From positions 63,385,205-63,449,204 of the forward strand of contig JAVHZZ010000002.1 of assembly GCA_036250195.1 (NCBI GenBank): a stretch of 64,000 bases of DNA. Reading direction: 5' to 3'. The translations under genes and the position numbers were made by a program. Numbering within the stretch: position 1 is the first letter of the stretch; every line of letters starts with the position of its first letter. This DNA comes from Mixophyes australis (lineage: Eukaryota > Chordata > Amphibia > Anura > Limnodynastidae). The notes under the pieces are model-generated. The model saw only the letters and a program-made list of their open reading frames with translations. It did not search any database and had not been told where the DNA came from. Below, piece by piece: positions 12,187 through 25,058 of this stretch.

Positions 12187-13125
12187 TGACTTAAAATGAC
12201 AGTCTTTATTTTCTAACACCATTGTTCAGCAAGAAACAATATATGCAGGATATCAGGTTCAGAATCATATGCATATGGCTCTGCACTCAATAGGCAAAAA
12301 TGCATGATACAGAAAGTCCCAATATCAGTGCAGGAGATAAACCCAAATCAGCAGATGTGGTACAGTGAAATGTCATAGTGCACTTATCAGCAGTGTATAA
12401 CAAAGTCTAGAATATCCAAGGTACTCTGAGATAGACCCAGAGTCCCTCAGAACAGCCAGCCACAATAGCACTTGAAGCAGTACAAAAGTCATTGCAAATT
12501 CTTACCACTCCAATTGGATTGCGTTGAGCTGCGCAATTGACGGTCAGGATGCAAGCTGGAATGGATGCGGGGTCACAGAACACCAGAGAGATACACCACC
12601 AGACAAACAGAATGGGTTGTATAAATGGTAATGGTACCACTGTTGCAGCTTTCTCGGGACAACACCATCGTAGCCAAGAATAAAGTGCTGAGTATATGGA
12701 AGCCAAGCAGGTAACAGGAATACAAATGGTCAGAAAGAGCCAGGGATCAGAACCAGAATTGTAGTCAGACATAGCCATGGATCAGAACCAGAAAGCAGAC
12801 ACAGGATAATACTGCACAGGAACCACACCACTACTGCTAAAAGCACAGCGCTATCACTGGCAAAGATTAAGTGTCAGGACAGGTCATAAAAAGTGCAGTC
12901 AACCAAACAGGATAACGCAAGTAACACATCTGCAATGAAGCTCAGACTAACTGAAAGCAGAAAGCTCTCATACATATGGAAATACAGCAAAACCTAACAT
13001 CTAACAACAGAATCCTAATACATGCAGCTAGTACTCCTGCATTGCAGCTCAAACTAAATGAAAGTCAACAGCTCTCACACACAGGAAAACAGAAACATAA
13101 CAAAAGCAGAATCCTAACACATAAG
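12187..13125 (-). repeat. Possible old LTR, minus orientation
   Basis: The plus strand begins TGTGTGACTTAAAATGACAGTC and then CTTTATTTTC, a reversed AATAAAG-like signal. It ends with an imperfect tandem of about 105 bp at 12930-13125, in which GCAATGAAGCTCAGACTAA and GCATTGCAGCTCAAACTAA each lead to CAGAATCCTAA. The end CCTAACACA would make the LTR start TGTTAGGATTCTG on the minus strand. Candidate flanks TAAAA and TAAGA match at 4 of 5 bases only. No internal region was found. Confidence 0.3.
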
Positions 13126-15844
13126 AGAACTTAAGAGGATTTTGAGCTGCCAACCTCGTTAATGAAGGCAGTGTAAGGGTTAAATTATAAAGAGAAGATG
13201 GAAAAAGTTTAATTATTTTTCCCCTCACCCATCTATCTGCGCTTCAATCCATCTGAAATGCAGCAGAAAGACTGATCTTCCACACCACTCTACAAATACC
13301 TACACTGTCTCACCTCTAATCAGGAGCCTGTACATGCAGTTGGGACTCTATTCTCATGTAGCCCCTAATGCAACCAGAAATCTGTTTATGATAATAGTCC
13401 CCAATGATGTCCCTCATTGTAATCCCAGGAGGAATTCCATATTGCCACTCTATATTATGCTTTCACCATTTCAGATTGGCAATGTGTGGTAATAGGAAGC
13501 AGAGGCAGGATATGTGTGTGGTGCTATGGAGCATAGGCTGTCAAAGTAGTTTTTGGGGGCTTAGGCTGGCAATGTGTGGTAATGGTGCACAAGCTGGCAA
13601 TGAGTAGAGCGGACCCAGGCTGGCAAAAGTGGTAATGGAAGGACTGGGCAGTTTGCATTAATTAGATGCTGGACAATTTTAGATGCTATGTTACCTGCCA
13701 ACATACAAAACCACACCTGTAAGAATTTGTGCACATGTCACTAATTGTTTGGTCCTAAATATTGACACTGGCTCTTAACTAGGGACATTTGTCCAAGCCT
13801 GATGTAACATAACAAATATACATTACTATGTATAAGTGTACAGTGTAAGATTGTGGAAATTGTTTGAGGAAATGTGTAAGTAGAATTCCCCCTTGAACAC
13901 GATGTGGCTCACATCAAATAAATTCCAAGTGGTCATAACTGTCATATGAGCTACAAGTGGGATACACTTCTTTACAGGATAAAACTTCCCCTAGCTGTGA
14001 CATGTAAAGAGAATAATACCCTCTCCGGTTTAGCCATAAATGGCCCCACGTATGGATGCATAAAATATGCAAAGATACAACTATAGCTACGGAGGCTTAT
14101 GCAACTTTTTATGGGGTCGACTACACAGAAGACATTGTGTGCTTCTAGTAGCTCTACACTTGTATATTGATTCATGTGTATAAATCTGCATTAAATTGCC
14201 AAAGATATGCTGGAATGTAGAAGCTCTCGGTTGTTTAGTGGGAATGATGGAACAGAGCTGAGGAAGGAATATAACTCCCTCCTAAAGTTTGCTCTATGCC
14301 CTGTAATTTCTACTTACACTCAAATAACTCTCAGTTAACTCTCCTCCCATGGTGAGTGACAATATTAAAAAGCATCTGATGTGCCCTGTAATCTGTATGA
14401 ATCTTCAGTTCTAATTCAGTGACTTCCTCCCTGAAACACCATTTGGGTAATCTGCACAGTTTGTGCTTAAATTAGGAGTTTTTGAAATGTGAGATTCTTT
14501 AGGTACCCAAAACTCAGCTACAAGAAGCTGCCGCACAGCATCTGGTTGTTCTGCAGTAGAGAACTCTGAGTAACGTGTAGAGAGTCTGAAACTTTTCTGT
14601 CCCTTGTTATGGAAAAAATAGTTACAGGACTGTAGAGGGCCCTGTAGTGGATAAAAGAGGTTAAAGGACAATGTATTTAACATGTGCATGGAAATATCCA
14701 ATTGGGTGGTTGTCACATGTTTGCTAGGACCATATTTACATCAAAGTGTCACAATATGAAAATAAAATGTTTGTGACTTAACTACACAGTGTCCATTAGG
14801 TCCACATTTTAGCCGTGCAAAACATTAAGCTTTTGTCCTGCATTTCCATATCCAACAATTCATAGTGGCAGTGCCCCAGCATAGACATGACAGTATAAGC
14901 ACAGTAACTGCTAAAACTTGCAAATAATCAGTTTAACAATGTTAACACTCTTTACATGGTTCAAAATTGAAACAATACAAATAAACAGATGTCTAATCAC
15001 CCAACAATAATGTCATTCTCATCATCATTTGCTCTGTGTTATTGGGAAAGTATTACCGGTAACATTTGCTCATTATTCCTTTCAAAAATTAAACGCTTAC
15101 TCTTATATAATGAACATTGTTTGCATTTTCTTTCCTGTCTTACTTCCATTTAATGTCTTGCTTTTTTCCAAACTGTTATTTTTCTTTGCACCTTTTTAAT
15201 ATGCCATTCTCCTTATCAAGTAGGTTATTGCTGAAATGCCATTAAATAATAAATGAGGTTGTATCAAAAATATCTTTATTACATAAGGACAGTACCTATA
15301 TTGGATCATAATAGTAGGACTGGTGCAATAACTGAGTGCTGATAGCTGCTCCACCCTTCGCTATGGGTGCAAATAGGCATAATTGGAATAAATTAGGTAA
15401 TTCCTCCAATCCACTCCTGTTTTGGATCAGGATTGTCATGGGAATATTGGGACTGTTGGCAGGTCTGAATATGTATTTGCAGAATTTATTTGCTCCAGCT
15501 AGTGATTAAATCTAAGGGTGCAGAAAAGTGTAATCTGTAGCTATATGACTAAATTGGTTAGTGTGATTGACTTTGACACAGTGATGTGGATATCCAGCCA
15601 TTACTAATTATCTGGCTTCCATAGGGCTGACAAGTCTCCTGAATCTGACCCTCTGTTGCTAAGTCTCTTGATTTCATGAGAAAGGCAGAATGGATGTCAA
15701 ATTTCTTCGATCCACCAACGATTCAGCTATGTCCGGCTCCTGGCACTCTGATTGTTGGACAGTGTGAGTCAATGGCTAGCGCTATACAGTAATCAAAGTG
15801 GTGGATCCGTCTTATAGTTATGACTGGAGCACTACAGACAGAAG
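13126..15844. other. No gene recognised; short GGCTGGCAATG repeats at 13470-13640
   Basis: GCTGGCAATGTGTGGTAAT and variants recur four times at 13470-13640 with irregular spacing. The rest is AT-rich and has no ORF with recognisable motifs. Confidence 0.4.
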
Positions 15845-15879
15845 CAGGTGAGTAAACTATTGGAGTCTACATTGTAAAG

Positions 15880-16130
15880 CCACCAGAGATCTGATTGTCT
15901 GCATTACAAAACCACTACTGATCTGGGATCTGCATTGTAAAGCTACCACAGATTTGGGATATACTTTGTGAAGCCACCAAACCCAGCAGAGACATAAGGG
16001 TCTGCATTGTACAGCTAATAGATTCAGCAATCTGTGTTGTAAAATCACAATATTTTGGGTTTTATTGTATAATAATCAGATATTTAGGGATCTGATTTGT
16101 ACAGCCACCAAAGATGTTGGGATCTGCTTT
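15880..16130. repeat. Diverged tandem repeat, about 35-45 bp unit
   Basis: Variants of GATCTGGGATCTGCATTGTA followed by AAGCCACCA recur about seven times with drift in spacing and sequence. An old minisatellite. Confidence 0.6.
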
Positions 16131-16189
16131 GTTCAGCAACTAAGATGCTTTCTGTATTATATAGGGGTTACTACAACGCTCCCTGATTT

Positions 16190-16355
16190 ATTTATTGCTC
16201 ACTATTGCATTTCAGTCACTAGAATGCTCTATATTTTATATTGGTCACTAGAATTCTCTCTGCATTCCATATCAGTCACTAGAATGCTCTCTGCATTCCA
16301 TATCAGTTACTAGAATGCTCTTTGCATTCCCTATCATTCACTAGAATAGGCTATG
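16190..16355. repeat. Minisatellite, about 31 bp unit
   Basis: Units contain CACTAGAATGCTCT followed by TGCATTCCATATCAGT. About five units are present, the central ones nearly identical. It lies directly after the diverged array at 15880. Confidence 0.75.
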
Positions 16356-16849
16356 CATTGAAAATGGGTCAGATGGTGCAGCATTGTATTGTATGTCTTT
16401 GAAATAACATTTTCATATATGTTATTGGCTGTGTAAAACCATGCCTGGTTTAGACATGCCACCACTATGTTTGGCCTTGCCCATTTTTCACTTCTTGATT
16501 TTCTTTGTCCAGTTTAATGTCCTAGTTTGTTTCATATTTGCATATTTCTTCTTCTCTGAGACCCATTTAAAAACTGCAAATTTAGCACCTGCTGATGGGA
16601 AGAGATGGGCTCTGTACTTTGCCAACAATGGATTAGGTGCATCAATGCACCTACTTTTGCAACAACAAGATTTTGTTTTGTGGAACTAGTTTATCTAAAT
16701 AGGTTAAGGGAATGGAGAGAGTACATTTAGTGTGTTGCCTGTTTTGCGGAAGTGAGCAAAACCTTTCTACACACAAATGAAAAGAACAGAACATTTCTAA
16801 GAAGAATAAAAAGCTTCAAAAATATATAAAGTGACATAAAAAAACAGTC

Positions 16850-17087
16850 ATTGGGATGAATTCAATTGACCTTGTTACTTGTGAAAGTAACGCGGCCTGT
16901 GCACTATTACAGTTGCTATGGTAATAGTGTGCACTATTACCGTTAGTGCAGTAGTTTCAATTCTGATTTTTGCTCACAGCTGTGAGAGCCATGAGCATTA
17001 AAAATCGGCATTAAAAATGACCGTACTAATGGTAATAATGCGTGGGCCACGTTACTTTCACAACTATCGTAGCCAATTGAATTCCCC
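16850..17087. mobile_element. Palindromic MITE with AATTCAATTG ends
   Basis: The left end GGGATGAATTCAATTG pairs with CCAATTGAATTCCCC at the right. Inner arms pair too (GTGAAAGTAACGCGG / CCACGTTACTTTCAC; GGTAATAGTG / CATTACCGT-like). The target duplication is unclear and there is no coding content. Confidence 0.7.
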
Positions 17088-17506
17088 ACATAGTGTTCCC
17101 TTACTCATGCATAATTCAACTCTACTGCTGCTAGCCCTTGTGCTACTATTGGTGCAGGCACTTTGTTCAATAGTGTCATGACTGACCCCTTATTTTTCCT
17201 GCTGTAGTAAAAGTATGATACTAACAGATACACATTGTAAGTGAATAGTGTAATTTTTTTTGTAATTCCAGGATTATTAACTCTCAAGTAAATAAATTGA
17301 TGTATTATTGGCCTATAAACAAACATTAAAGGAAAATGTGCTTAAATAATGAATAATGTAAAGATGTGTTTTTAACTCATCTGCACAGTATTTGTATGCT
17401 TTTCATTAATGATTACTGAAGAGGATGGAGGATACCTTGTTTCCTTACACAGAGCTGCCCTCTAGAGTATTTCAGTAAGAAATGCAACACTTTCAGATTA
17501 AATATA

Positions 17507-17806
17507 AGGGGCCTGATTCATTAAGGAAAGTAATCTCATGGACACACCATATTACAATGCAGGGGGTGCATTTTAGTTTATTATTTTGCACATAAGTTAA
17601 ATACTGGCTGTTTTTTCATCTAGCACACAAATACTTTATAGCTTTATGTTTACACTGAAATTTAAAGTTGATCTAGTACATGTCCTGTCCCAACTATAAA
17701 TCTGTCCCCACATTTTAAATTTGGCTCTCCCTCCAAAGCAACATGGTTTTGCCATGGTGCAAAGTTACTCCTTTTTTTGCTTTCCTTTCCTTAATGAATC
17801 AGGCCC
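17507..17806. mobile_element. MITE with GGGCCTGATTCATTAAGGA ends
   Basis: The left end GGGCCTGATTCATTAAGGA is matched exactly in reverse complement at the right (TCCTTAATGAATCAGGCCC). The 300-bp interior is non-coding and includes CTGTTTTTTCATCTAGCACA. A rearranged relative lies at 40398-40660. Confidence 0.8.
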
Positions 17807-18012
17807 AATATGTATTTTATTTTGTTTAGATTTTTTTCATCTACTACATTCATTGGCTTCATATGACGCACTCCCCACTTTAGTTTTCAGATCTGTACAC
17901 AGTATTTAAGGCCTTCTTTATTTATCTGTAGCGATTTTCTTTTGCAGTGAATACAAGAATCCATTAATGCTGCAATTTATTATTAATGTATTAATGTATC
18001 ACCGGTGCAGCT

Positions 18013-18228
18013 CACTGGTGGATCCAGGGGGAGGAGATCGGGGAAATTGCAGGGCCCCCCCCCAGCAGGAGCTTGCTGACGGCGGCTGCACACTATGTGC
18101 AGGTCCGTTGGCAGAGACAGGGAGGGAGAGTGTGCTGCCCGGCTGCTCTGATTGTGTTTTAAAAACAATCAATCAAATTGCCCTCCCTAAATCGCCCCCG
18201 GTAAAATTATTTTCTAGATCCGCCCCTG
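18013..18228. mobile_element. hAT-type MITE, copy 2 of 3
   Basis: Ends CACTGGTGGATCCAGG and TCTAGATCCGCCCCTG. The interior shares GTGCAGGTCCGTTGGCAGAG and the CTGCTCTGATTGTGTTTTAAA loop region with the copies at 4365 and 21865. The second palindrome arm is largely lost. Flanking octamers GTGCAGCT (18005-18012) and GAGCAGCT (18229-18236) match 7/8. Confidence 0.8.
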
Positions 18229-18236
18229 GAGCAGCT

Positions 18237-19185
18237 GCCCATCGGTACTAGCCGGGAGTGGTAAGGCTTCACTTACCGCTTCTCCGCGCCAATCTCAGGA
18301 CATATGTGTGTCCGTGACCTGGGTAGACGGCTCATGCATGCACAGTGAAACTGAAACCCCAAGTTTGGGCTTTCACTATCACTATTATTAAAAAATCAAA
18401 ACTACAAATATAAATATATATAAAAAAATATTTATTTTAAAATATTTACCTTTTATTATCTTCTGCTATTGCCATCCTAAGATGTAGATAGTGAAAGGAG
18501 GATTGCGGCTGTACATGTGCTTTGGATGGGGTAAGATAGAAAAAGCTGTCAGTAGCCTTCGATAGATAGGGAGAATTCCTATCTCTGATGAAAACACCAG
18601 TTTTCACCATATGTACGGCTTTTACATGTTTTATACATAGACCCCTTATGTCACAGATTAAACCTTAATGATAAACCATATCAGCGAAGTAACAGTGAGC
18701 CATATATACTTTACACCTATGTTCTCACAGGATGAATATTATTATGTGAAATAGTTCAGCTAATGAAGGTTGTCAGGGATGATAGGGGCCAGAAATTTAT
18801 TGGAGAACCATATTTGGCAAAGTGATATCACTCAGAGGTGTAGTAATAGTGCCATCTGTAGGCTAAAAGAAGAAACTACCAACATTCAAAGAGATTGAGC
18901 GCTATAATCAACTAAATTTAATTAGACCAATATATGTTTATGAAACAAAAAGGCAATTCTAACTAATGATATACAATATAGTACTTGTATACTTGTGATT
19001 TTTATCAAGTGCTGGAATTTTATTAGTATTCCTTAGCTGGTCTAAATTTTCTACAGTGGAGTGAAAAAATAAAGTTCTTTGCCAGTTCTCATTAAATCTG
19101 ATTGGCCCACAGAGAGCAATTTTTGAGCAATTTGGTCTACAACAACTAAAAAGCAATCCTAATCTCTGTGTGCATGGGTAGCTTT
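18237..19185. other. No gene recognised
   Basis: AT-rich spacer between two hAT insertions. No ORF with motifs and no repeat structure noticed. Confidence 0.45.
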
Positions 19186-19193
19186 CCACACAA

Positions 19194-19644
19194 TCAGGGC
19201 CGGATTAAGGGAAGGGAGGCCCCCGGGCTAAGTGTACTGTGAGGGCCACCCCCATGAGGACCCACCAGCCATGAGTCGTCGTCCCCCCCCCCCCCCCCCC
19301 ATGAGCTTACCTCCTTTCGTTGTTTCACTCCCTGTAGCACTTACGTGGCGTGCAGTAATCTCTTTACTGAGGAGATCTTTTGAGAGTGAGACTATGACTC
19401 ATAGTCTCACTCTCACAAGATCTCCTCAGTAAGGAAATTAATGCGCACCGTGTAAATCCTACAGTGACAGCAGGCAGCTAACAGCATAACATTTGCTGTT
19501 AGCTGCCTGCCATTCAACTTGAACAGGCGACAGTCGGAGCCAGGGGTGGGGCCGCACCCGACCCGTTGAATGCCGGCAGGCCCCATCAGCTGCCCGAGGC
19601 CCCTGGGCTGTAGCCCCTTTAGCCCTATTGTTAATCCGGCTCTG
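19194..19644. mobile_element. hAT-type non-autonomous element, CAGGGCCGGATTAA ends
   Basis: A 451-bp element with ends CAGGGCCGGATTAA and TTAATCCGGCTCTG. The perfect 8-bp target duplication CACACAAT lies at 19186-19193 and 19645-19652, diagnostic of hAT-type insertion. Inside are an 18-C run (about 19283-19300) and a near-perfect palindrome at 19367-19432 (CTGAGGAGATCTT / AAGATCTCCTCAG around GAGAGTGAGACTATGA). Non-coding. Confidence 0.9.
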
Positions 19645-19652
19645 CACACAAT

Positions 19653-20843
19653 CATATTATTTCACCATTCGTGTCATGCTTGGTGGCGAGATATAAATAG
19701 ATGATAATATAGATGATCCATTTCTTCAATCCCTCTTCTATATCAGTGGTCATAGTGGGGGTGTATAGGGTGGTATGCCATACAAACACTTCTCCTTCCT
19801 TGTAAAACAATCCATTTCCATTTGCTTACATTCCAATTGCATTTTCCATACCGCCACTTCTAAATTTCCACTTGGACCACGGCTCTATATAATAACATAT
19901 GAACAGAATAGTAGGTAAGTACAGCAGCTTATTCATTTAATCGGCAGGTTTGACAATCTTTCACTGGGCAGTATTTACTTTCAATCTTTTCCAGTCTATT
20001 ATGCTAGAGAAGCATCAGTAGCAGGTGCTTCCAGAGGTATCTGCCAATATGTGCTGGTCGTGGACCACAACGTCTCTGCTAGTTGGGGTGGGAGGTTTAT
20101 TTCCAAAAATAAAAACCTAGGATTTTCCCTTTAACAGTACATAAAACAGTGGTTTGGTGATCAGACAATAGTTAAGTTGAAATCCATTTAAGCAGAGTTA
20201 GAGATCAGGTTCCCAGGGTATTAGACATGCATATATACAGGAGAGTAAGTTACTGAAAGATTTATGGTGTGTATAAGATTTTGCTTGTGTTTTCTGATAA
20301 TTTGGATATAATCGCTTCCATCCTTCTTTACCAATTTTCCTCATTACGACAACTTAACAGAGAGCGAACAATTACCCAAGGGCTCACTACAGCAATTTTG
20401 GGGCCAGTTTCCTCTATACACAATGGTTTCTTCCGCTCCACTCTCCTCACAGTCTTAGCAGTAATGAGAGATAATGGTTTTAACCCACTGGTTACACTGC
20501 TATTCCTTGGACACACCTCTAGCATTAAGAAGATTAATAACTAACTAAATGTTGAGAAGAGTTGTTGTCATCAGTTAACCCTTTCAAGTAGAGATTTACA
20601 ATGAAAGAGGAGATAAAACCTTTTTAGAGGACTGGAATTTATTACTCTTTCATAGATGTCAGCACAGATCTGTTTATTTAGAAATCATTTGTAATGTGTT
20701 TTATCTTGATGCTGCCTTATTTCTGAGGACATTCATCCCACATCCAAGTCATTGACACTTGTATGAATAAACAACCCGACCTGGCATCTGTCATTTATTT
20801 ATCTCTTATGTTTTTGTATATTTAAAAAATAAAATACACAACC
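19653..20843. other. No gene recognised
   Basis: A 91-codon plus-strand ORF at 20269-20544 has no recognisable motif and overlaps an opposite-strand ORF. No repeat ends were seen. Confidence 0.45.
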
Positions 20844-21216
20844 ATCATCATCATCATCATCATTTATTTATATAGCGCCACTAATTCCGCAGCGCTGTAC
20901 AGAGAACTCATTCACATCAGTCCCTGCCCCAATGGAGCTTACAGTCTAAATTCCTTAATATAGACACACACTCACACAAAGACAGACAGAGAGGGAGACA
21001 GACAGAGACTAGGGTCAATTTTTGATTGCAGCCAATTAACCTACCAGTATGTTTTTGGAGTGTGGGAGGAAACCGGAGCACCCGGAGGAAACCCACGCAA
21101 ACACAGGGAGAACATACAAACTCCACACAGATATGATAAGGCCATGGTTGGGAATCGAACTCATGACCCCAGTGCTGTGAGGCAGACGTGCTAACCACTA
21201 GGCCACTGTGCTGCCC
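20844..21216 (-). mobile_element. Full-length tRNA-derived SINE (V-SINE-like)
   Basis: Read on the minus strand, the head (about 21135-21216) has tRNA-like pol III boxes: TGGCCTAGTGG (A box) and GTTCGATTCC (B box). A core block follows (GGTTTCCTCCGGGTGCTCCG, then GTTTCCTCCCACA), which I know from vertebrate V-SINE-type families. Next come a TC-rich linker, GACTGTAAGCTCCA, and the tail GCGGAATTAGTGGCGCTATA ending TAAATAAATGATGATGATG. The tail resembles L2-type 3' ends, which would let an L2 reverse transcriptase copy it. Related copies lie at 11307, 45584 and 59017. The flanks share CAACCA (weak duplication). Confidence 0.85.
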
Positions 21217-21243
21217 AACCAGAAAAAGTATTGTCGTGTAGTG

Positions 21244-21864
<621 letters not shown>

Positions 21865-22119
21865 CAGTGGCGGATTCGGGGGGGGGATCCGGGGGGGGGC
21901 GATCGGGGCAGGTCCGTTCAGCAGTGACAGTGTGCTGCCCGGCTGCTCTGATTGTGTTTTAAACACAATCAGAGCAGCGGGGCAGCACTCTGTCACTGCC
22001 GAGCGGCCCTGCACATACTGTGCAACCGCCAGCAGCCTTAGAAATCAGAAAGGGGGCGGGGCCTAAATCACCCCCCCTAAAATCGCCCCGGGTAAAGTTA
22101 TTGTCTAGATCCGCCCCTG
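21865..22119. mobile_element. hAT-type MITE, copy 3 of 3
   Basis: Ends CAGTGGCGGATTCGGG and TCTAGATCCGCCCCTG, with a perfect 8-bp target duplication GCTGTCAT at 21857-21864 and 22120-22127. The interior is a strong hairpin: GCCCGGCTGCTCTGATTGTG, TTTTAA, then CACAATCAGAGCAGCGGGGC. It is the best preserved of the three copies (4365, 18013). Confidence 0.92.
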
Positions 22120-22127
22120 GCTGTCAT

Positions 22128-23697
22128 TAGTAACCAAAAGCAAGGCTGTGATTGGTTGATAATGTAGGCAGCTTCCTCTTGGTTACTATAACAGCAGCCA
22201 CGGACTGGTCATCAGAGGGAGCCCCGGTAAGCCAGAGGAGGTCAGAAATCATTTGCTTCACGTACATGAGGCCCACAAATGTATAGGTATACCCAAAGCG
22301 GGAAAATAGCGACTACAGAACACAGGTGCTGGCTGGCGAATTTTAGGTGGGGGTGAAACTCTGCTCAGCAGCCTATTAGGAACATTTTAAAGGGCAAAAA
22401 ATGCAGGTAGCCCAGTGACCCAGCCCAAGGTAGCCCACTATGGGACTGGGGATCCTTATTAGGACACTTGAACTAATAAACATCATTGCTTCAAGATCTT
22501 GCTTTGACGCCTACTTACCTGTGGCAATTCCTGTCTCCTGCAGATTAGGCCAATCTGATCCGTTATCCCGCTGTTCTGAGTTTGGGACCCAACATTCCAG
22601 TACCAATGCTCTGTCTGGTACCTGCAGCTCTGATTAGTGTGATAGGTCAGGGGGAACCATCCACAGCAACCCTGATCTGAAGGCAAGAAGTCAGGTGTAC
22701 CAGGCTAGGTGCCCAGTAAGGGGGTACCCTAGCAGCGAGAGATACCCAGGAGGAAGCGGTCCTAGGTGTCGGAGAAGGAGCCTAATGGTGGCAACAGACC
22801 CCTTCTACTGTGGTTAGAGGGGTGCAATTTGGGATAAAGAAGGGAGGGTGGCAAGGTAAGCCCAACCAGTCCACAGCAACCACCGACAGGGTGGCATAGG
22901 CAGTCCATCCTGTCACACTGAGTTGCATATCATTCTAAATTAAGTGGTATATTTAGTAGAGAAAAGAGAGTGTGCTTTTGCTGCATGACAACTAACAGCA
23001 GAATACAAAAAAAACAAATTGATTTCTTTTAAAATTCTTTTAAAAAACAGTGCCATCTAAATTAATTTAGAAAAAAACTGAGTGTTTGCATGAGAGGGTC
23101 AGCACGCAGCTGTACATCTATAAAAAAAACTATATATTCTATTATTCAATACTTTTCAACTTTGAAAGAGTCATTCAGTGACATCTATATTTAAAAAAGG
23201 GTGTTTGCATATGAGGTTTATTTGTGAGCATTTTCGACATTCAGCGACCTCATGTACTGACTGACACATTATAATTAATACCACCTGTGGATCTGTTATA
23301 ATGTGTCATTAAGTAATAAATACATCTGTGCTCCAGCAAGGAGATATGGAAAACATGCATTGTTAGGTGTACCTGAGGAGTTAATTTGGGAAACACTGCT
23401 ATATATGAATACATATTAATAATTGGATCCTCCCATCTTGTGACATCAGCTGTACCAAGCAAATGTCTGTCCCGGACACAGTGCCTCAGGCCTGCCCCGA
23501 CTGCTCCGGAAAATTAGGAACACCAGTATGCTTACTCCATACTTTGCAAAGTGCACCCTCATTCCTCCTTATTCCTGCCATTGACCTTTTACAAACTTCT
23601 GCTCCTCCGTAAATGCTTCCACTTTGTTTAGAGCAGATGGTGTTGAAGCTAATTTTGACGGTAGCAATTGGCCTGACATGGCTGATCCTGGTCATAC
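22128..23697. other. No gene recognised; LTR-like patch at 22440-22915
   Basis: 22440-22915 has the look of an old LTR or leader (CAGGTGTACCAGGCTAGG, GGGGGTACCCTAGCAGCG, ending CCATCCTGTCACACTG), but no partner copy is in the window. A 69-codon minus ORF at 23486-23695 is not recognised. Confidence 0.3.
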
Positions 23698-23753
23698 ACC
23701 TATATTTCGCTTTTAATCATATCCAATAAAAGTTATGTTTTAAAGGGATGGTC
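23698..23753 (+). repeat. PLE upstream pLTR, first part
   Basis: Matches 36940-36995 with a single difference. The repeat resumes at 31336 after gypsy copy A. The upstream pLTR is truncated at its 5' end relative to the downstream one, as is usual in PLEs. Confidence 0.85.
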
Positions 23754-23898
23754 TGTCACTCACCAGACTGTGAGTGCTTCTTCCCGTGTGTTTAGGAACC
23801 GTGGTCGTCCACCATCCTGAGGGTCTGCGCATGCGCAGCCCTTTCAAACCTTCAGTACCTGTTCCTTTTAGTTAATTGGCTGATCAGGCAACACTCCC

Positions 23899-23939
23899 TA
23901 TTTAAAGCACCTGAGTTCCATACCTCGTGGCCTGATCTT
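23899..23939 (+). promoter_or_regulatory. LTR promoter: TATA-like box and predicted transcript start
   Basis: TATTTAAA at 23899-23906 lies 29 bp before TGGCCTGATCTT (23928-23939). That is the spacing expected between a TATA box and a start site. The dodecamer is the one complementary to the primer site at 25307-25318. Copy B keeps the dodecamer (55219-55230) although its TATA region has diverged to TATATTAA. Confidence 0.6.
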
Positions 23940-24060
23940 GGAGTCTCATTCCCCATGAGCCTCTGAAGGTGTTCCTGTGTTTCCTCGTGTATTCAGCGCT
24001 GCTGATTCCTGTGGTTTCCAGACCACTTCAACTCTCCTGTGGTTTCCAGATCACTTCAAC

Positions 24061-24232
24061 CCTCCTGTGTTTCATCGTGACCGTTTAGCTGATTCCTATC
24101 CGCTGCCTCCGTGCACTACAGTCTTCAGCTCACTTCAACCCTCCTGTGTTTCATCGTGACTGTTTAGCTGATTCCTATCCGCTGCCTCCGTGCACTACAG
24201 TCTTCAGCTCACCTCAACTCTCCTGTGTTTCC
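24061..24232 (+). repeat. 78-bp tandem units in copy A 5' LTR
   Basis: Two units begin near 24061 and 24139 (CCTCCTGTGTTTCATCGTGA, then TTTAGCTGATTCCTATCCGC, then GTGCACTACAGTCTTCAGC), followed by a diverged partial unit. The 3' LTR has three such units (29868-30102). Short partial versions (TCCTGTGGTTTCCAGA) precede the array. Confidence 0.85.
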
Positions 24233-24951
24233 TCGAGACTGCAACAGCTGATTCCTATCCGCTGCTCTCCGTGCTCAACTGTTCCAGCTCAGCTCTACTC
24301 TCCCGTGTTTCATCGTGACTGCACCTGCTGATTTCTACCTGCAGAGTCCTGCTGGCTGCTATTCCTCAGTTCTACTTGTGTCTGCAGCAGCTGATCCGCT
24401 CTCCGTGCTTCTCAGTGTTCCTGCCGGTGTCTACTCGCCAGTCTGCATCGGATCTACGCCTCGCTGCTTTCATCTCGGCTAGACCATCGCTACTCTTCAG
24501 GGCCCTCCAGGAGTCCAGTTCTACATACTACTGCTTCCTGAGTATTTGTTGCTTTCCCTGCTGGTCTACCTACCTGTGCGCTGCACCTACTTGATTACCG
24601 CTTCACCCTCCAGGGACTTCGCATCCTGCCGGCCTCCAGCCGTTCAGGTATCTCTGCACTTCTGTCTGACAGCCTGCTCCTGAACCACGGTATGCATACT
24701 TCTCATTGACTGTGCTGGTGTATTGCATATCTTGCTGGACTGAGTTGTTCTCCTCTGGAGTTTACTATCCGCTGAGACTATTGCCATCATTGACTGTGTT
24801 ATCTTTTGCCCGGATAGTTTCTGTGACTTTGTATTATTACAGTGCTGTTCAGTCATTACTATATTGTGCATGTCATTGTGGATCAAGTTCAAGGTGCCCG
24901 TGTATCCTCTGTATTGCAGTCTCTCCCCGTGCTCCTCCTCACATATATATT

Positions 24952-25058
24952 CAGTGGTACAACTTGCTAGAGGCAGACCACTGATCCCTGATTCCTGTGT
25001 CACCTGTTCCAGTATCCTCTCACATAGCAGTGGTACAACTTGCTAACGCAGACCACTG
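24952..25058 (+). repeat. Leader hairpin units 1 and 2, copy A 5' LTR
   Basis: Units at 24952-24983 and 25028-25058. Each has an outer stem CAGTGGT/ACCACTG, an unpaired ACAAC on the 5' side, an inner stem TTGC/GCAG with one wobble pair, and a 4-5 nt loop (TAGAG, TAAC). They lie in the transcribed leader about 260-370 nt before gag. Confidence 0.8.

Noticed and set aside
12407..12778. 123-codon minus ORF
   Set aside because: No family motif, and it lies in an LTR-like repeat-rich block.
21135..21216. tRNA gene with A and B boxes
   Set aside because: Linked to a SINE body and tail, with no proper cloverleaf arms. It is the SINE head.
24644..25003. 119-codon minus-strand ORF in the copy A LTR, repeated at 30547-30906
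   Set aside because: Antisense to the LTR leader and spans the hairpin units. No motif, and conservation is explained by LTR identity.
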